Assembly: GCA_014380365.1 (NCBI GenBank)
Contig: JACMJZ010000025.1
Span: 248,001-312,000, forward strand
Length of the DNA: 64,000 nt
Source: Pyrinomonadaceae bacterium
Lineage (GTDB): Bacteria; Acidobacteriota; Blastocatellia; Pyrinomonadales; Pyrinomonadaceae
Direction of reading: 5' to 3'
The position numbers and the translations under genes were made by a program. Below, piece after piece: positions 17,894-26,037 of this stretch (its first letter is position 1; the number at the start of each line of letters is the position of its first letter). Under the pieces are notes generated by a model. The model was not told the DNA's origin. It searched no databases and worked only from the letters and a program-made list of their open reading frames with translations.

Positions 17894-19759
17894 CTAAAGC
17901 CGGCAGATGAGCAACTCGCGTTCGTAGATTGTTTCCGGTGGGAGCCGGTCGTGTAAATCCAAAAACAGCTCTTCGTGTCCGAGCACTTCCTCGCGCCAGG
18001 CCGCACGATCGAATGCCTGCAATTCATCAAACTTCTCTTTCGGAAAGTCGAGACCGTTCCATTCGATGTCTTCGTAATGCGGCATCCAGCCAATCGGAGT
18101 CTCTTTGCCGAGTGCGCGGCCGCGAGCGCGATCGACGATCCACTTCAGCACACGCATGTTCTCGCTAAACCCCGGCCACATGAATTTTCCGTCCGCATCC
18201 TTACGGAACCAGTTCACGTGAAAAATCTTGGGTGTCTCGCTCAGCGAACGCTGCATGCGGATCCAGTGGCGAAAATAGTCGCCCATGTGATAGCCGCAGA
18301 AAGGCAGCATGGCCATCGGGTCGCGCCGCACTTTGCCAATCGTGCCGGCTGCTGCTGCGGTCATCTCTGAACCCATAGTCGCGCCGATGTAGACTCCAGA
18401 GCTCCAGTTAAACGACTGATATACCAGCGGCATCGTGGTCGCGCGACGTCCACCAAAGATAATCGCGTTGATGGGCACTCCGCTTGGGTTCTCCCAATCG
18501 GGATCGATAGTCGGGCACTGCGAGGCAGGCGCCGTGAAGCGCGCGTTGGGATGCGCGGCTTTCGCGCCAGTCTCTTTTGCGATTTCGGGTGTCCACCTAT
18601 TTCCTTGCCAGTCCATGCATTCCGCAGGCGGTTCGTCAGTCATGCCTTCCCACCAGACGCCGCCTTCCGGAGTCAGCGCCACGTTCGTAAAGATTGAGTT
18701 CTTCGAGAGCGCGATCATGGCGTTGGGGTTGGTCTTGGCAGACGTTCCTGGCGCAACTCCGAAGAATCCGGCCTCGGGATTGATGGCCCGCAATCGTCCT
18801 TTTTCGTCCGGCTTGATCCAGGCGATGTCGTCGCCGACGGTCCAAACCTTCCAGCCTTCAAACCCGGCGGGCGGAATCAGCATGGCAAAATTTGTCTTGC
18901 CGCAGGCGCTTGGGAAGGCTGCTGTCACATACGTCTTTTCACCCTCCGGATTCTCGACGCCGACGATCAGCATGTGCTCGGCCATCCAGCCTTCATCGCG
19001 GGCGATGTTCGACGCGATGCGAAGCGCGAAACATTTCTTGCCGAGCAGCGCATTACCGCCGTAGCCCGAGCCGTAAGACCAAATCTCGCGCGTCTCGGGA
19101 AAGTGGACGATGTACTTCTCTTTATTGCAGGGCCAGGGCACGTCTTCCTGGCTTGGGTCGAGCGGGGCGCCCACTGAATGCATGCAGGGAACGACGCGTT
19201 TGTAATCCTTATCGATCTCCGCATAAACCGGCAAACCAATGCGCGCCATGATGCGCATGTTGACCACGACGTAGGGAGAATCAGTGAGCTGAACTCCGAT
19301 CTGCGACATGGGCGACCCGACCGGTCCCATGCTGAACGGCAGCACGTACATAGTGCGACCCCTCATCGAGCCGTCGAAGAGTTCTTTCAGCTTCCGGCGC
19401 ATCTTGTACGGCTCTTCCCAGTTGTTGGTGGGACCCGCGGCGTCTTTTGAAAGTGAACAGATGAACGTGCGCTCTTCGACCCGAGCGACATCGCTGGGCT
19501 GCGAGCGTGCGTAGTAGCAACCGGGCCAGAGTTCTTCGTTGAGCTTGGTAAACGTGCCGCCCGCCACCATCTGGGCCTTTAGCGCTTCGTCTTCTTCCGG
19601 CGAACCGTCGACCCAGTGAACGGCGTCCGGCTTTGTCAGATTGGCCATCTTTTCCACCCAATTGAGCAGATGAGCATTTTTGCTCAAGGGTGCGGATGTG
19701 TTCTTAGCGCCGGCGGTGGCCGCGTTTTCGTCTGCTGTCTGAGTGCGAATTGAAGTCAT
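17894..19759 (-). CDS. pckG: Phosphoenolpyruvate carboxykinase (GTP)
   Basis: 621 residues from the ATG at 19759, which has TTGGAGA six bases upstream. Interconverts oxaloacetate + GTP and PEP + GDP + CO2. The GTP-type kinase loop [13 protein letters not shown] and metal-binding [10 protein letters not shown] are present, as is [17 protein letters not shown]. Length is normal for the GTP form, about 600 residues. The N-terminal 25 residues are Ala-rich and unconserved-looking. Confidence 0.96.
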   Translation of the reverse strand: MTSIRTQTADENAATAGAKNTSAPLSKNAHLLNWVEKMANLTKPDAVHWVDGSPEEDEALKAQMVAGGTFTKLNEELWPGCYYARSQPSDVARVEERTFICSLSKDAAGPTNNWEEPYKMRRKLKELFDGSMRGRTMYVLPFSMGPVGSPMSQIGVQLTDSPYVVVNMRIMARIGLPVYAEIDKDYKRVVPCMHSVGAPLDPSQEDVPWPCNKEKYIVHFPETREIWSYGSGYGGNALLGKKCFALRIASNIARDEGWMAEHMLIVGVENPEGEKTYVTAAFPSACGKTNFAMLIPPAGFEGWKVWTVGDDIAWIKPDEKGRLRAINPEAGFFGVAPGTSAKTNPNAMIALSKNSIFTNVALTPEGGVWWEGMTDEPPAECMDWQGNRWTPEIAKETGAKAAHPNARFTAPASQCPTIDPDWENPSGVPINAIIFGGRRATTMPLVYQSFNWSSGVYIGATMGSEMTAAAAGTIGKVRRDPMAMLPFCGYHMGDYFRHWIRMQRSLSETPKIFHVNWFRKDADGKFMWPGFSENMRVLKWIVDRARGRALGKETPIGWMPHYEDIEWNGLDFPKEKFDELQAFDRAAWREEVLGHEELFLDLHDRLPPETIYERELLICRL

Positions 19760-19820
19760 AAACGTCTCCAACCTTTATGCATGAAAACTATCCTGGTTCA
19801 GCATTCCCGTTGCGCTTCCG

Positions 19821-20057
19821 TTATTTAGCTGCTTCAGCGATGCGGCGTTGATGAGCTAGTTCGCGCAACGCAACTGACAGGTCGCGTGCCGCGCGTTCGA
19901 TGCGGTCGGCAACGGCCTCGAGTGCTTCGACCTCAGTAGTCGATCGGACAACTACGATTGCGAGCGCCTCTTCGATGTGTTCAATTAGCCGGGCTGCCTC
20001 GGTCTCCGTTTCCTGTTCGCCACGACTCATCTGCCGGGCTGAAGTTCCTTTTTCCAT
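19821..20057 (-). CDS. Small coiled-coil protein, unknown
   Basis: 78 residues, mostly a charged amphipathic helix (EAARLIEHIEEALAIVVV, then VEALEAVADRIERAARDLSV). No cysteine, no signal peptide, no recognised family. It has normal codon character and sits upstream of pckG on the same strand, but 62 bases away with no clear coupling. Confidence 0.5.
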   Translation of the reverse strand: MEKGTSARQMSRGEQETETEAARLIEHIEEALAIVVVRSTTEVEALEAVADRIERAARDLSVALRELAHQRRIAEAAK

Positions 20058-20432
20058 TGCTGTAATGCGACCCCTTAATCGCTACCCTAATAAATCCTGG
20101 ATTCGGTGGGCAAAGTCCGCTCAATTGATATTGAAAAGCCCTGTATTCTCATCCTGATATTGTAACCCGTGCGTCACTCTTACAACACCGGGGGCACCCG
20201 AAGCAAGAGCACACGTATGCTGTAGTGCTGTAGTGGTTCAACCTGAACCGTTTTAGCGGTTTTCAGGGCCCAATCATTCGCCGTTGGCAAACCGTTAAAA
20301 CGCTTGAAGAGATCAGCGACGATTCTTTACCACCGGGCTAAAGCGGCGGTGTGAATGAGGGCACATGGAGAACACTCAAGATAGGAGCGCGCTTTTGCGT
20401 TTCCCAAATTCATCTGCTAATAGCTCTTGCGG
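20058..20432. repeat. Intergenic region with the ACCGGGCTAAAGC repeat
   Basis: There is no gene here. 20225-20360 holds AACCGTTTTAGCGGTTTTCA, then CAAACCGTTAAAACGCTTGA, then CCACCGGGCTAAAGCGGCGG at 20331-20350, continuing TGTGAATGAG to 20360. This is the same pair of modules, in the same order, as at 7336-7409. Confidence 0.75.
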
Positions 20433-21164
20433 ATGAAAAGGAAGCAAGCAGAAGCCCGACCCCGGGGTCCCCGTGCGGGTAGCCCGCGTGGGGTGGGACG
20501 GTTAGGGAGGGCTCAAAGGACGCGGAAGCCGTCACAAGAGGTGTTCAGTAAAACCGAGTGGAGATTAATCCAATCCCTGGATACGCCGGCGAAAGTGCAG
20601 CGCTACTTCAGCCTGATGCCTTACAACTGGGAGCGCGAGGGCGGCACGCTGCGCTCGTTCCGCGAGACCGTGAAGCGAAACGAAGCGCACTGCCTGGAAG
20701 CTGCTGTCGGTGCGGCGGTGATCCTCGAGCAGCACGGGTTTCCACCCCTGCTGCTCGATATTGAGTCAGTGGATCTGCTCGATCACGTAATTTTCGTTTT
20801 TCAGAAGGACGGCCTGTGGGGCTCAATTGGTCGTTCGCGCGATATCGGGCTACACGGGCGCAAGCCGCTGTTTCGCACGCTTAGGGATTTGACCTGGAGT
20901 TATTTTGATCCGTACGTGGATTTCTCAGGCAGGATAAAAGGCTACGGGTTGACGAACCTTAATGATTTGGGGAATTACGATTGGCGCTTTTCGCCGCGGA
21001 ACATGACGAAGATTGAAAACCACCTGCGCGAATTGCCGCATCGCCACCTGAGTTCTTCCGACAAACGATACGAACAACTGCTCGCCCGCTACAAAAAATA
21101 CAAGAAGCGCTATCCGGACCGCTCGCCTGCTTACTATGACAACCGGCGCGACTGGATGCTGTGA
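20433..21164 (+). CDS. Transglutaminase-like (papain-fold) protein, tentative
   Basis: Up to 243 residues from ATG 20433. Codons 10-36 look like repeat sequence (GPRAGSPRGVGRLGRAQR), so the GTG at 20541, giving VFSKTEWRLIQSL, may be the true start. EAHCLEAAV supplies a possible nucleophilic Cys on a helix and LLDHVIFVF a His on a strand, the order and spacing of transglutaminase-like cysteine proteases. The C-terminus is very rich in Tyr, Arg and Lys. Substrate unknown. Confidence 0.65.
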   Translation: MKRKQAEARPRGPRAGSPRGVGRLGRAQRTRKPSQEVFSKTEWRLIQSLDTPAKVQRYFSLMPYNWEREGGTLRSFRETVKRNEAHCLEAAVGAAVILEQHGFPPLLLDIESVDLLDHVIFVFQKDGLWGSIGRSRDIGLHGRKPLFRTLRDLTWSYFDPYVDFSGRIKGYGLTNLNDLGNYDWRFSPRNMTKIENHLRELPHRHLSSSDKRYEQLLARYKKYKKRYPDRSPAYYDNRRDWML

Positions 21165-21200
21165 AAGGCTGTCGACCAGAAGTACCCTGTCTTATATCAG

Positions 21201-21329
21201 AGGGGGCAAGCCCGCCTTCCCGACCACGAGCTGCATAGAGTCTTTTCTAGTCCCAGGGTTGATAGGCTCCACGAGAGGATCACCAAGCGTGCAGATAGTC
21301 TCAAAGGTTGGGAAGGTGGGCTTGCCCCC
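21201..21329. repeat. GGGGGCAAGCCCGCCTTCCC inverted repeat (family G)
   Basis: GGGGGCAAGCCCGCCTTCCC at 21202-21221 is matched by GGGAAGGTGGGCTTGCCCCC at 21310-21329, with a 90-base spacer. A related element lies at 51312-51416. It separates convergent genes. Confidence 0.85.
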
Positions 21330-21345
21330 GCCGGTTAAGAAGAGA

Positions 21346-22353
21346 CTACGATTCAGTAACCACCAAACCTTCGCGCGAAAACTTCCAGTCGAGCACTTCG
21401 GCGCCGTCTTCCTGCATGAGCGCACGCTCGACCTCGGCTTTCCGTCCTTCGGCACAAAGAAAAGCGATGCAGCCTCCACCGCCGGCTCCGCAGATCTTTG
21501 CGGCTTCAGCGCCGTTCGCCAGCGCCTTCTCCACCAGCCGGTCCATTTGCGGAGTAGTCACACCCGGCGCCAGTCGTTTCCGGTTGGGATAGCCGGCGCG
21601 CATTGTGTCGCGCACCTCGTCCCAGTCGTTATTCAACAACGCCGCACGCATGCGCAACGTCGACTCGCGAATGCCATCGAAGAGCTCAAAGAGTTCGGAG
21701 TCGCCATCGACGTGGCGTTTGAAAATTTCCCAGTTGTTCGTTCCCGACAGGCGCGGCTCGCCCGTGTAGCAGATGGCAATCCGGCTCTCAAGTTTTGCTT
21801 CATCGATCTCCAGAGCTTCGCGCTCGATCCCATCGGCGCGAAAATGGATGCACGAAGCAGAGCCATACTGTGCGGCATAGTAATCCTGAAACCCTGCGGG
21901 CACTCGAATGACGGTGGTTTCGACGTTGGCGGCGATAGTGATGAACTTACGTTCGTCGTAGCGATTTCCGACCAGGCGATTGAGCGCGCCAATACAAGCA
22001 ATCGCGAGTGCTGAAGATCCACCAAGTCCGGCGCCAGCTGGAGCCGTACTGTTAGCTGTTAGATGAAACCCCGTGGTCGGCTTGAAAAAGTGAACCAGCT
22101 TCGAGATCAGTTCGAGCCGCTCTTCGCGGACGAGATCTTCGATGGCGGCCAGTTCTGTTTCAAACGCCACCTTGCGATCGCGCGACTCCAGCACGATGCG
22201 TCCATCGTCGCGGGTCCGGATTTGGCAATGCGCTCGAAGCGATGTAGCGAAATTTAGGGTTGCGGCGCCGGGGTGAAATAGATACAAGGGCCAGATGTCG
22301 ATCGTGCCGCCGGCCAGATCAACGCGTGTAGGTGCAGACGATTCAATAAGCAC
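21346..22353 (-). CDS. GHMP-family sugar kinase
   Basis: 335 residues from a GTG start. GHMP fold: N-terminal APTRVDLAGGTIDI substrate segment, ATP-binding PAGAGLGGSSALA, and the third motif KICGAGGGGCIAF. The DLAGG start resembles heptose-7-phosphate and fucose kinases more than galactokinase, so D-glycero-D-manno-heptose 7-phosphate kinase or a related sugar kinase is most likely. No heptose-pathway neighbour is present to decide. Confidence 0.85.
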   Translation of the reverse strand: MLIESSAPTRVDLAGGTIDIWPLYLFHPGAATLNFATSLRAHCQIRTRDDGRIVLESRDRKVAFETELAAIEDLVREERLELISKLVHFFKPTTGFHLTANSTAPAGAGLGGSSALAIACIGALNRLVGNRYDERKFITIAANVETTVIRVPAGFQDYYAAQYGSASCIHFRADGIEREALEIDEAKLESRIAICYTGEPRLSGTNNWEIFKRHVDGDSELFELFDGIRESTLRMRAALLNNDWDEVRDTMRAGYPNRKRLAPGVTTPQMDRLVEKALANGAEAAKICGAGGGGCIAFLCAEGRKAEVERALMQEDGAEVLDWKFSREGLVVTES

Positions 22354-22438
22354 TCAGTTTATCCAGTGATCCTTTGCAGTTCTTGCTAATGCCCTAATGC
22401 ATTCATGCCGAAACGGTACTGACAAATCGCGCGAGTTC

Positions 22439-23173
22439 TCAGTCGCTTTCAGCCTTGCCAGTTTTTGGATCATCTCGCTTCGGATCCTCCTGGCGCGCCG
22501 GCTTAAAGGGAATGTGTTCCTGAAACTCCTGTTTTAAGTCTTGCAGTTTTTCCTGGGCGGCGTGCTCGATCTCCTGGAAGCGTTCGGGGTCGGCCTCTTC
22601 CACTTTCTTCGAGAGCCAAAAGCGTTCGACCAGATAGAAGCCCACAATACCAACGACGACAATCACCAGCAGCACTTTACCGAGTCGTTGGAAGTCGCCG
22701 AGAAGGCCGATTACCGCGCCGCTGAAGAAGTAGCCGGCGCCGCTCAGAACCAATACCCACGTAAAGCAACTCGCCAGCGACAGTAGCATAAAGCGCAGGT
22801 ATGGCATCTTGCCAACGCCATAAAATATGCACGAGGCCCAGCGCAAACCGTAAATATATTTCGAAAGGAATATGGAAAGCGGACCAAAGTTGGTGGTCAA
22901 ACGTTCCATGCGAGGCTTGGCCGCCTGATAAAAGCGAATGTTTCGAACGCCTTTGCGAAACTCGCGGCCCATTAAGTAGGCAATGTTATCGCTGACAGCG
23001 CCGCCGAGAGTTCCGGCTAACAGGACCCAAGCAAAACTGTGATCGCCGAAAAAATAACTATGCGCCAGCACCCCGGCGAGCAGAAGGGTAATGTCGCCCT
23101 CAATCATCACGAGGACGAAGACGGCGTAGAGCCCATAGCGACCAATGAAGTCGTAAAGAAAATCGAGATGCAT
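22439..23173 (-). CDS. DedA-family membrane protein
   Basis: 244 residues. N-terminal amphipathic segment (LDFLYDFIGRYGLYAVFVLV), acidic EGD in MIEGDITLLLAG, then the DedA core with GTLGGAVSDNIAYLMGREF and the arginine-rich FLSKYIYGLRW. Members are lipid scramblases or transporters needed for envelope homeostasis. A 70-residue highly charged cytoplasmic tail (from about 175) is longer than in most DedA proteins. Confidence 0.9.
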   Translation of the reverse strand: MHLDFLYDFIGRYGLYAVFVLVMIEGDITLLLAGVLAHSYFFGDHSFAWVLLAGTLGGAVSDNIAYLMGREFRKGVRNIRFYQAAKPRMERLTTNFGPLSIFLSKYIYGLRWASCIFYGVGKMPYLRFMLLSLASCFTWVLVLSGAGYFFSGAVIGLLGDFQRLGKVLLVIVVVGIVGFYLVERFWLSKKVEEADPERFQEIEHAAQEKLQDLKQEFQEHIPFKPARQEDPKRDDPKTGKAESD

Positions 23174-23174
23174 G

Positions 23175-23238
23175 GTTAAAAAGTGAGCAGTTGGGAGCAG
23201 TTAAACCACAATTCTATTAACTGCTCACTGACCACTGC
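23175..23238. repeat. GTGAGCAGTT / AACTGCTCAC inverted repeat
   Basis: AAGTGAGCAGTTGGGAGCAG and TTAACTGCTCACTGACCACT are reverse complements across a short loop, in the 69-base spacer upstream of the DedA start. Confidence 0.75.
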
Positions 23239-23242
23239 AGCA

Positions 23243-23704
23243 CTACGCAGTTTCCGCTGGCGACGGTTTCACCACCATAACGGGGCATGGAGAATGGCGC
23301 ACTATCGCTTCTGCCGTCGAGCCGAAAAGGATTCGACCCAGTCCTGTCCGTCCATGTGATGAGACGACGATTAAATCAATATTTCTCTCTTTCGCGACCC
23401 GCACGATCTCGGCAGCCGCTTCGCCGTGGACAATCAATTCCTGCACGTCCAGACCCGCACACTCTTCGCGTTCCGCGATCTTCGGCAGCGCCCGACCTGC
23501 CGAGTCCTCCAGTTGCTCGCTGATATCAGCCAGAGGCAAAGGCTCCGTCATGCCGGAGTAACCCACTGCCGGCACCATCGGCTCAATGACGTGAACGCAA
23601 AGTATCGAAGCGCCAAAGGTCCGCGCCAACGACGTCGCATAAGGAAGCGCGTAGTCGCCGCATTCGCTGAAATCAGTGGGCAGGAGTATGGAGCGGATTT
23701 GCAT
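23243..23704 (-). CDS. Universal stress protein (UspA family)
   Basis: 153 residues from the ATG at 23704. The open frame runs back to 23755, but those codons are a dispersed GGACTTTGGACTTTGG-type repeat. MQIRSILLPTDFSECGDYAL is the classical Usp start, and the ATP-binding signature GRTGLGRILFGSTAEAIVRH followed by CPVMVV is complete. Probably an ATP-binding single-domain Usp. Confidence 0.93.
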   Translation of the reverse strand: MQIRSILLPTDFSECGDYALPYATSLARTFGASILCVHVIEPMVPAVGYSGMTEPLPLADISEQLEDSAGRALPKIAEREECAGLDVQELIVHGEAAAEIVRVAKERNIDLIVVSSHGRTGLGRILFGSTAEAIVRHSPCPVMVVKPSPAETA

Positions 23705-23915
23705 GAGTGATTTGGACTTTGGACTTTGGTCTTCGGTCTTTGCCAGCAACGCCAATGGTTAATCAAAGACGCAAGACCAAACCCGGGGGCCGTGCTTAGG
23801 GTTGGCATTCTACACGCAGAAAGTCTCGTTTGACAGCCCCAGTACCCTCCATTATGCTTCGCGTGGTTCTCCACTCGTCAGCGATCTCCGAACCGGCGCA
23901 CGGAAGGTTGTATAG

Positions 23916-24872
23916 ATGTCCACACCCCCAAAATCAGAAACAAGCTTCATTGGAATTGATCTGTGCGAAGCAAAACTACGCGCGGCGATCGTCAGCGGCG
24001 AAGGGGTGATAGGTGAACGCCGGGAAGCTGCGCTGCAACCTGAAGGCGTGGTTGAGCAGGTGGCGTCAGTCGTCAGCGATTTACGCGCCGCCGCCGGCGA
24101 GATCGGCGCGATTGGCATTGCGATACCAGGCTTGGTCAATCGCCAATCAGACCGTGTAATTGCGTCTCGCGACCTTCCCTCAACCGTGCGGGAAAACCTC
24201 CACGCGGAAGTGATGAAGGCGACGGGTCTGAGAGTTGAGCTGGAGAATGACGCCAATGCAGCCGCATATGGGGAGTACAAAATGGGCGCCGGTAGCGGCA
24301 GTCGTAATCTCTTCTATATCACTATCGGCGACGGAATAGGCGGCGCAATCATTTTGGACGGAAAACTGTGGACCGGCGCTTCCGGGTTCGCGGGCGAAGT
24401 TGGGCACATCACCATCGATACCGAAGGGTCGGAGTGCGAATGTGGCAACACCGGCTGCCTCGAGACTGTGGCGTCGGCCCCAAACATTGTGCGGCGCGCC
24501 AATGAGCGTCTCAACCGCGATTCAACCTCATCACTTTCAAAGTTGGCGATGAACAAGGACTTCACCGCGGGCGACATGGCCCACGAAGCGAAAGAGGGCG
24601 ATGACTTTTCCCTTATGATGATTGAGCGTACGGGAAAGTATATTGGGACAGGAGTCGCCAGTGTCATCAACCTTTTGAACATTGAGCGCATTGTGCTTGG
24701 TGGCGGAGTGATGCAGGCAGGCGACCTGATCCTGAACCCCATTATCCAGGAGGCAAAACGACGCGCCTTCCAACCTTGTTTTGAAGCCACCCAAATACTT
24801 GCCGCCGCTCTGGGCGAAGATGCTGCTATCGTCGGTGCGGCCCTGCTGGCGCGCGATGCGGCAACCACCTGA
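23916..24872 (+). CDS. ROK-family sugar kinase (glucokinase-like)
   Basis: 318 residues. ATP-binding GIDLCEAKLRAAIV at the N-terminus, catalytic ENDANAAAYGE, phosphate-binding TIGDGIGGAII, GEVGHITI, and the ROK zinc motif ECGNTGCLE. No DNA-binding domain is present, so it is a kinase rather than a repressor. Glucose is the most likely substrate, though N-acetyl sugars are possible. Confidence 0.92.
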   Translation: MSTPPKSETSFIGIDLCEAKLRAAIVSGEGVIGERREAALQPEGVVEQVASVVSDLRAAAGEIGAIGIAIPGLVNRQSDRVIASRDLPSTVRENLHAEVMKATGLRVELENDANAAAYGEYKMGAGSGSRNLFYITIGDGIGGAIILDGKLWTGASGFAGEVGHITIDTEGSECECGNTGCLETVASAPNIVRRANERLNRDSTSSLSKLAMNKDFTAGDMAHEAKEGDDFSLMMIERTGKYIGTGVASVINLLNIERIVLGGGVMQAGDLILNPIIQEAKRRAFQPCFEATQILAAALGEDAAIVGAALLARDAATT

Positions 24873-25006
24873 GAACAGAAGTCAGAGATCAGAAGGCAGA
24901 AGGCAAAAGGCAGAGTTCAAAGGGGTCGGTTCTGCTTTCTGCCTTCTGCCTTCTGCCTTCTGCCTTCTGCCTTCTGCCTTCTGCTCTGATCTCTGACCTC
25001 TGTCTT
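24873..25006. repeat. AGAAGGCAGA / TTCTGCCTTCTGCC inverted repeat (family A)
   Basis: Left arm 24876-24917 has AGAA/GTCAGA/GGCAGA units; right arm 24930-25006 has tandem TTCTGCC units ending CTGATCTCTGACCTCTGTCT. The right arm has at least six TTCTGCC copies in a row. It begins immediately after the ROK gene and could terminate it. Confidence 0.88.
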
Positions 25007-25061
25007 TTTTAACGAAGTCAACACGAAATTCCTCAATTACCTCTTCGCGGCTGACATTGAG

Positions 25062-25089
25062 TTGAAAATTTTTTGTCATCTGCTAAAGT
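25062..25089 (+). promoter_or_regulatory. Candidate sigma70-type promoter of the act-cox operon
   Basis: TTGAAA (25062-25067), a 16-base spacer, and TAAAGT (25084-25089). The spacer 24873-25267 has no gene; after the family A repeat it contains this promoter candidate and a leader of about 170 bases before actA. Sequence match only. Confidence 0.4.
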
Positions 25090-25267
25090 ACCTGCACCGT
25101 GCAAGCAAGTAGTCTGGGCCGAGAGGTTTTTTGGGCCCCTCTGTCTAGTGCGGCTGTCTGTCGCCCCCGCGTTCTGAGTGCAGTTCGGTTCCGAGTTTGT
25201 CCGCCCGCTACCCCGACGAGTCGGGGTTCTGACAATACTGTTTTGAAGGATTAACAAAGCTGCGGCA

Positions 25268-25936
25268 ATGCCACAGATTTTTCATCACAGCACTAACGCG
25301 CTCGCAAAGCTGACAATCTATGGCGCGATTTTTATTCTGGTCGCCGCACTTTGGGTGACCGCAGAACTGAATCGTTCATCATGGAACACGGGCCAGTGGG
25401 TTGAACGACAACAACCGGTGCAGTTTAGTCATAAGCACCACGTGGGCGACGACGGCATTGATTGCCGCTACTGCCATACGTCCGTCGAGACTGCGGCGTC
25501 TGCCGGAATTCCGTCAACCGAAACCTGCATGAACTGTCACAAACAGATATGGGCTGATAGTCCTTATCTGGAGCCGGTCCGTGCCAGCTTTCGTACGGGC
25601 AAGCCGATCGAATGGATTCGGGTGCACGACCTGCCTGACTATTCTTATTTCAATCACAGCATTCATGTGAAAAAGGGAGTGGGTTGTTCGACGTGCCATG
25701 GCCGCGTGGATCAGATGCCAATTGCCTACCAGGCATCGACGCTGCAAATGGAATGGTGCCTCGAGTGTCACCGGGCGCCGGAGAATTTTGTACGGCCGGT
25801 CAGTAAAATCTTTGATATGGAGTGGCGGCCGGTTAACACGACGAAAGAAGAGATTGCTGAAGGGAAGTCGCTCGTTTCGAAGTATCGCATTCAAGGGGCG
25901 AACGTATTGACGAGTTGTTCCACCTGTCATCGCTAA
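25268..25936 (+). CDS. actA: Alternative complex III subunit ActA (pentaheme cytochrome c)
   Basis: 222 residues. One N-terminal membrane anchor (about 15-33), then five CXXCH haem sites at 66, 87, 140, 164 and 217. In alternative complex III this subunit carries electrons to the monohaem ActE and on to the oxidase. It is the first gene of the operon, about 100 bases before actB. The pentahaem pattern and position match ActA exactly. Confidence 0.95.
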   Translation: MPQIFHHSTNALAKLTIYGAIFILVAALWVTAELNRSSWNTGQWVERQQPVQFSHKHHVGDDGIDCRYCHTSVETAASAGIPSTETCMNCHKQIWADSPYLEPVRASFRTGKPIEWIRVHDLPDYSYFNHSIHVKKGVGCSTCHGRVDQMPIAYQASTLQMEWCLECHRAPENFVRPVSKIFDMEWRPVNTTKEEIAEGKSLVSKYRIQGANVLTSCSTCHR

Positions 25937-25983
25937 TTCGGTCAGGGTGCCGGGTATCGGGTGTCGGTTGGAAACGTAAAGCT

Positions 25984-26025
25984 GGGAGCGCAGGCATCTT
26001 GCCTGCAATGAGCGCGAAGCGCGAA
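25984..26025. repeat. GGGAGCGCAGGCATCTTGCC repeat (family E)
   Basis: GGGAGCGCAGGCATCTTGCC followed by TGCAATGAGCGCGAAGCGCG. Copies or half copies are at 10684, 27907, 39777 and 39875. It precedes actB and creates a false upstream ATG at 26008. Confidence 0.85.
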
Positions 26026-26037
26026 CAAACTGAAACG

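Noticed and set aside
24930-25000. Tandem TTCTGCC units as a possible CRISPR array
   Set aside because: Units of 7 bases without spacers; they form the right arm of a hairpin whose left arm lies upstream, and no cas gene is present.
25915-26037. actB starting at 25915 as read by the open frame
   Set aside because: The first 41 codons are the end of actA and a family E repeat (AGSAGILPA); the Tat-like region and family start fit 26038.
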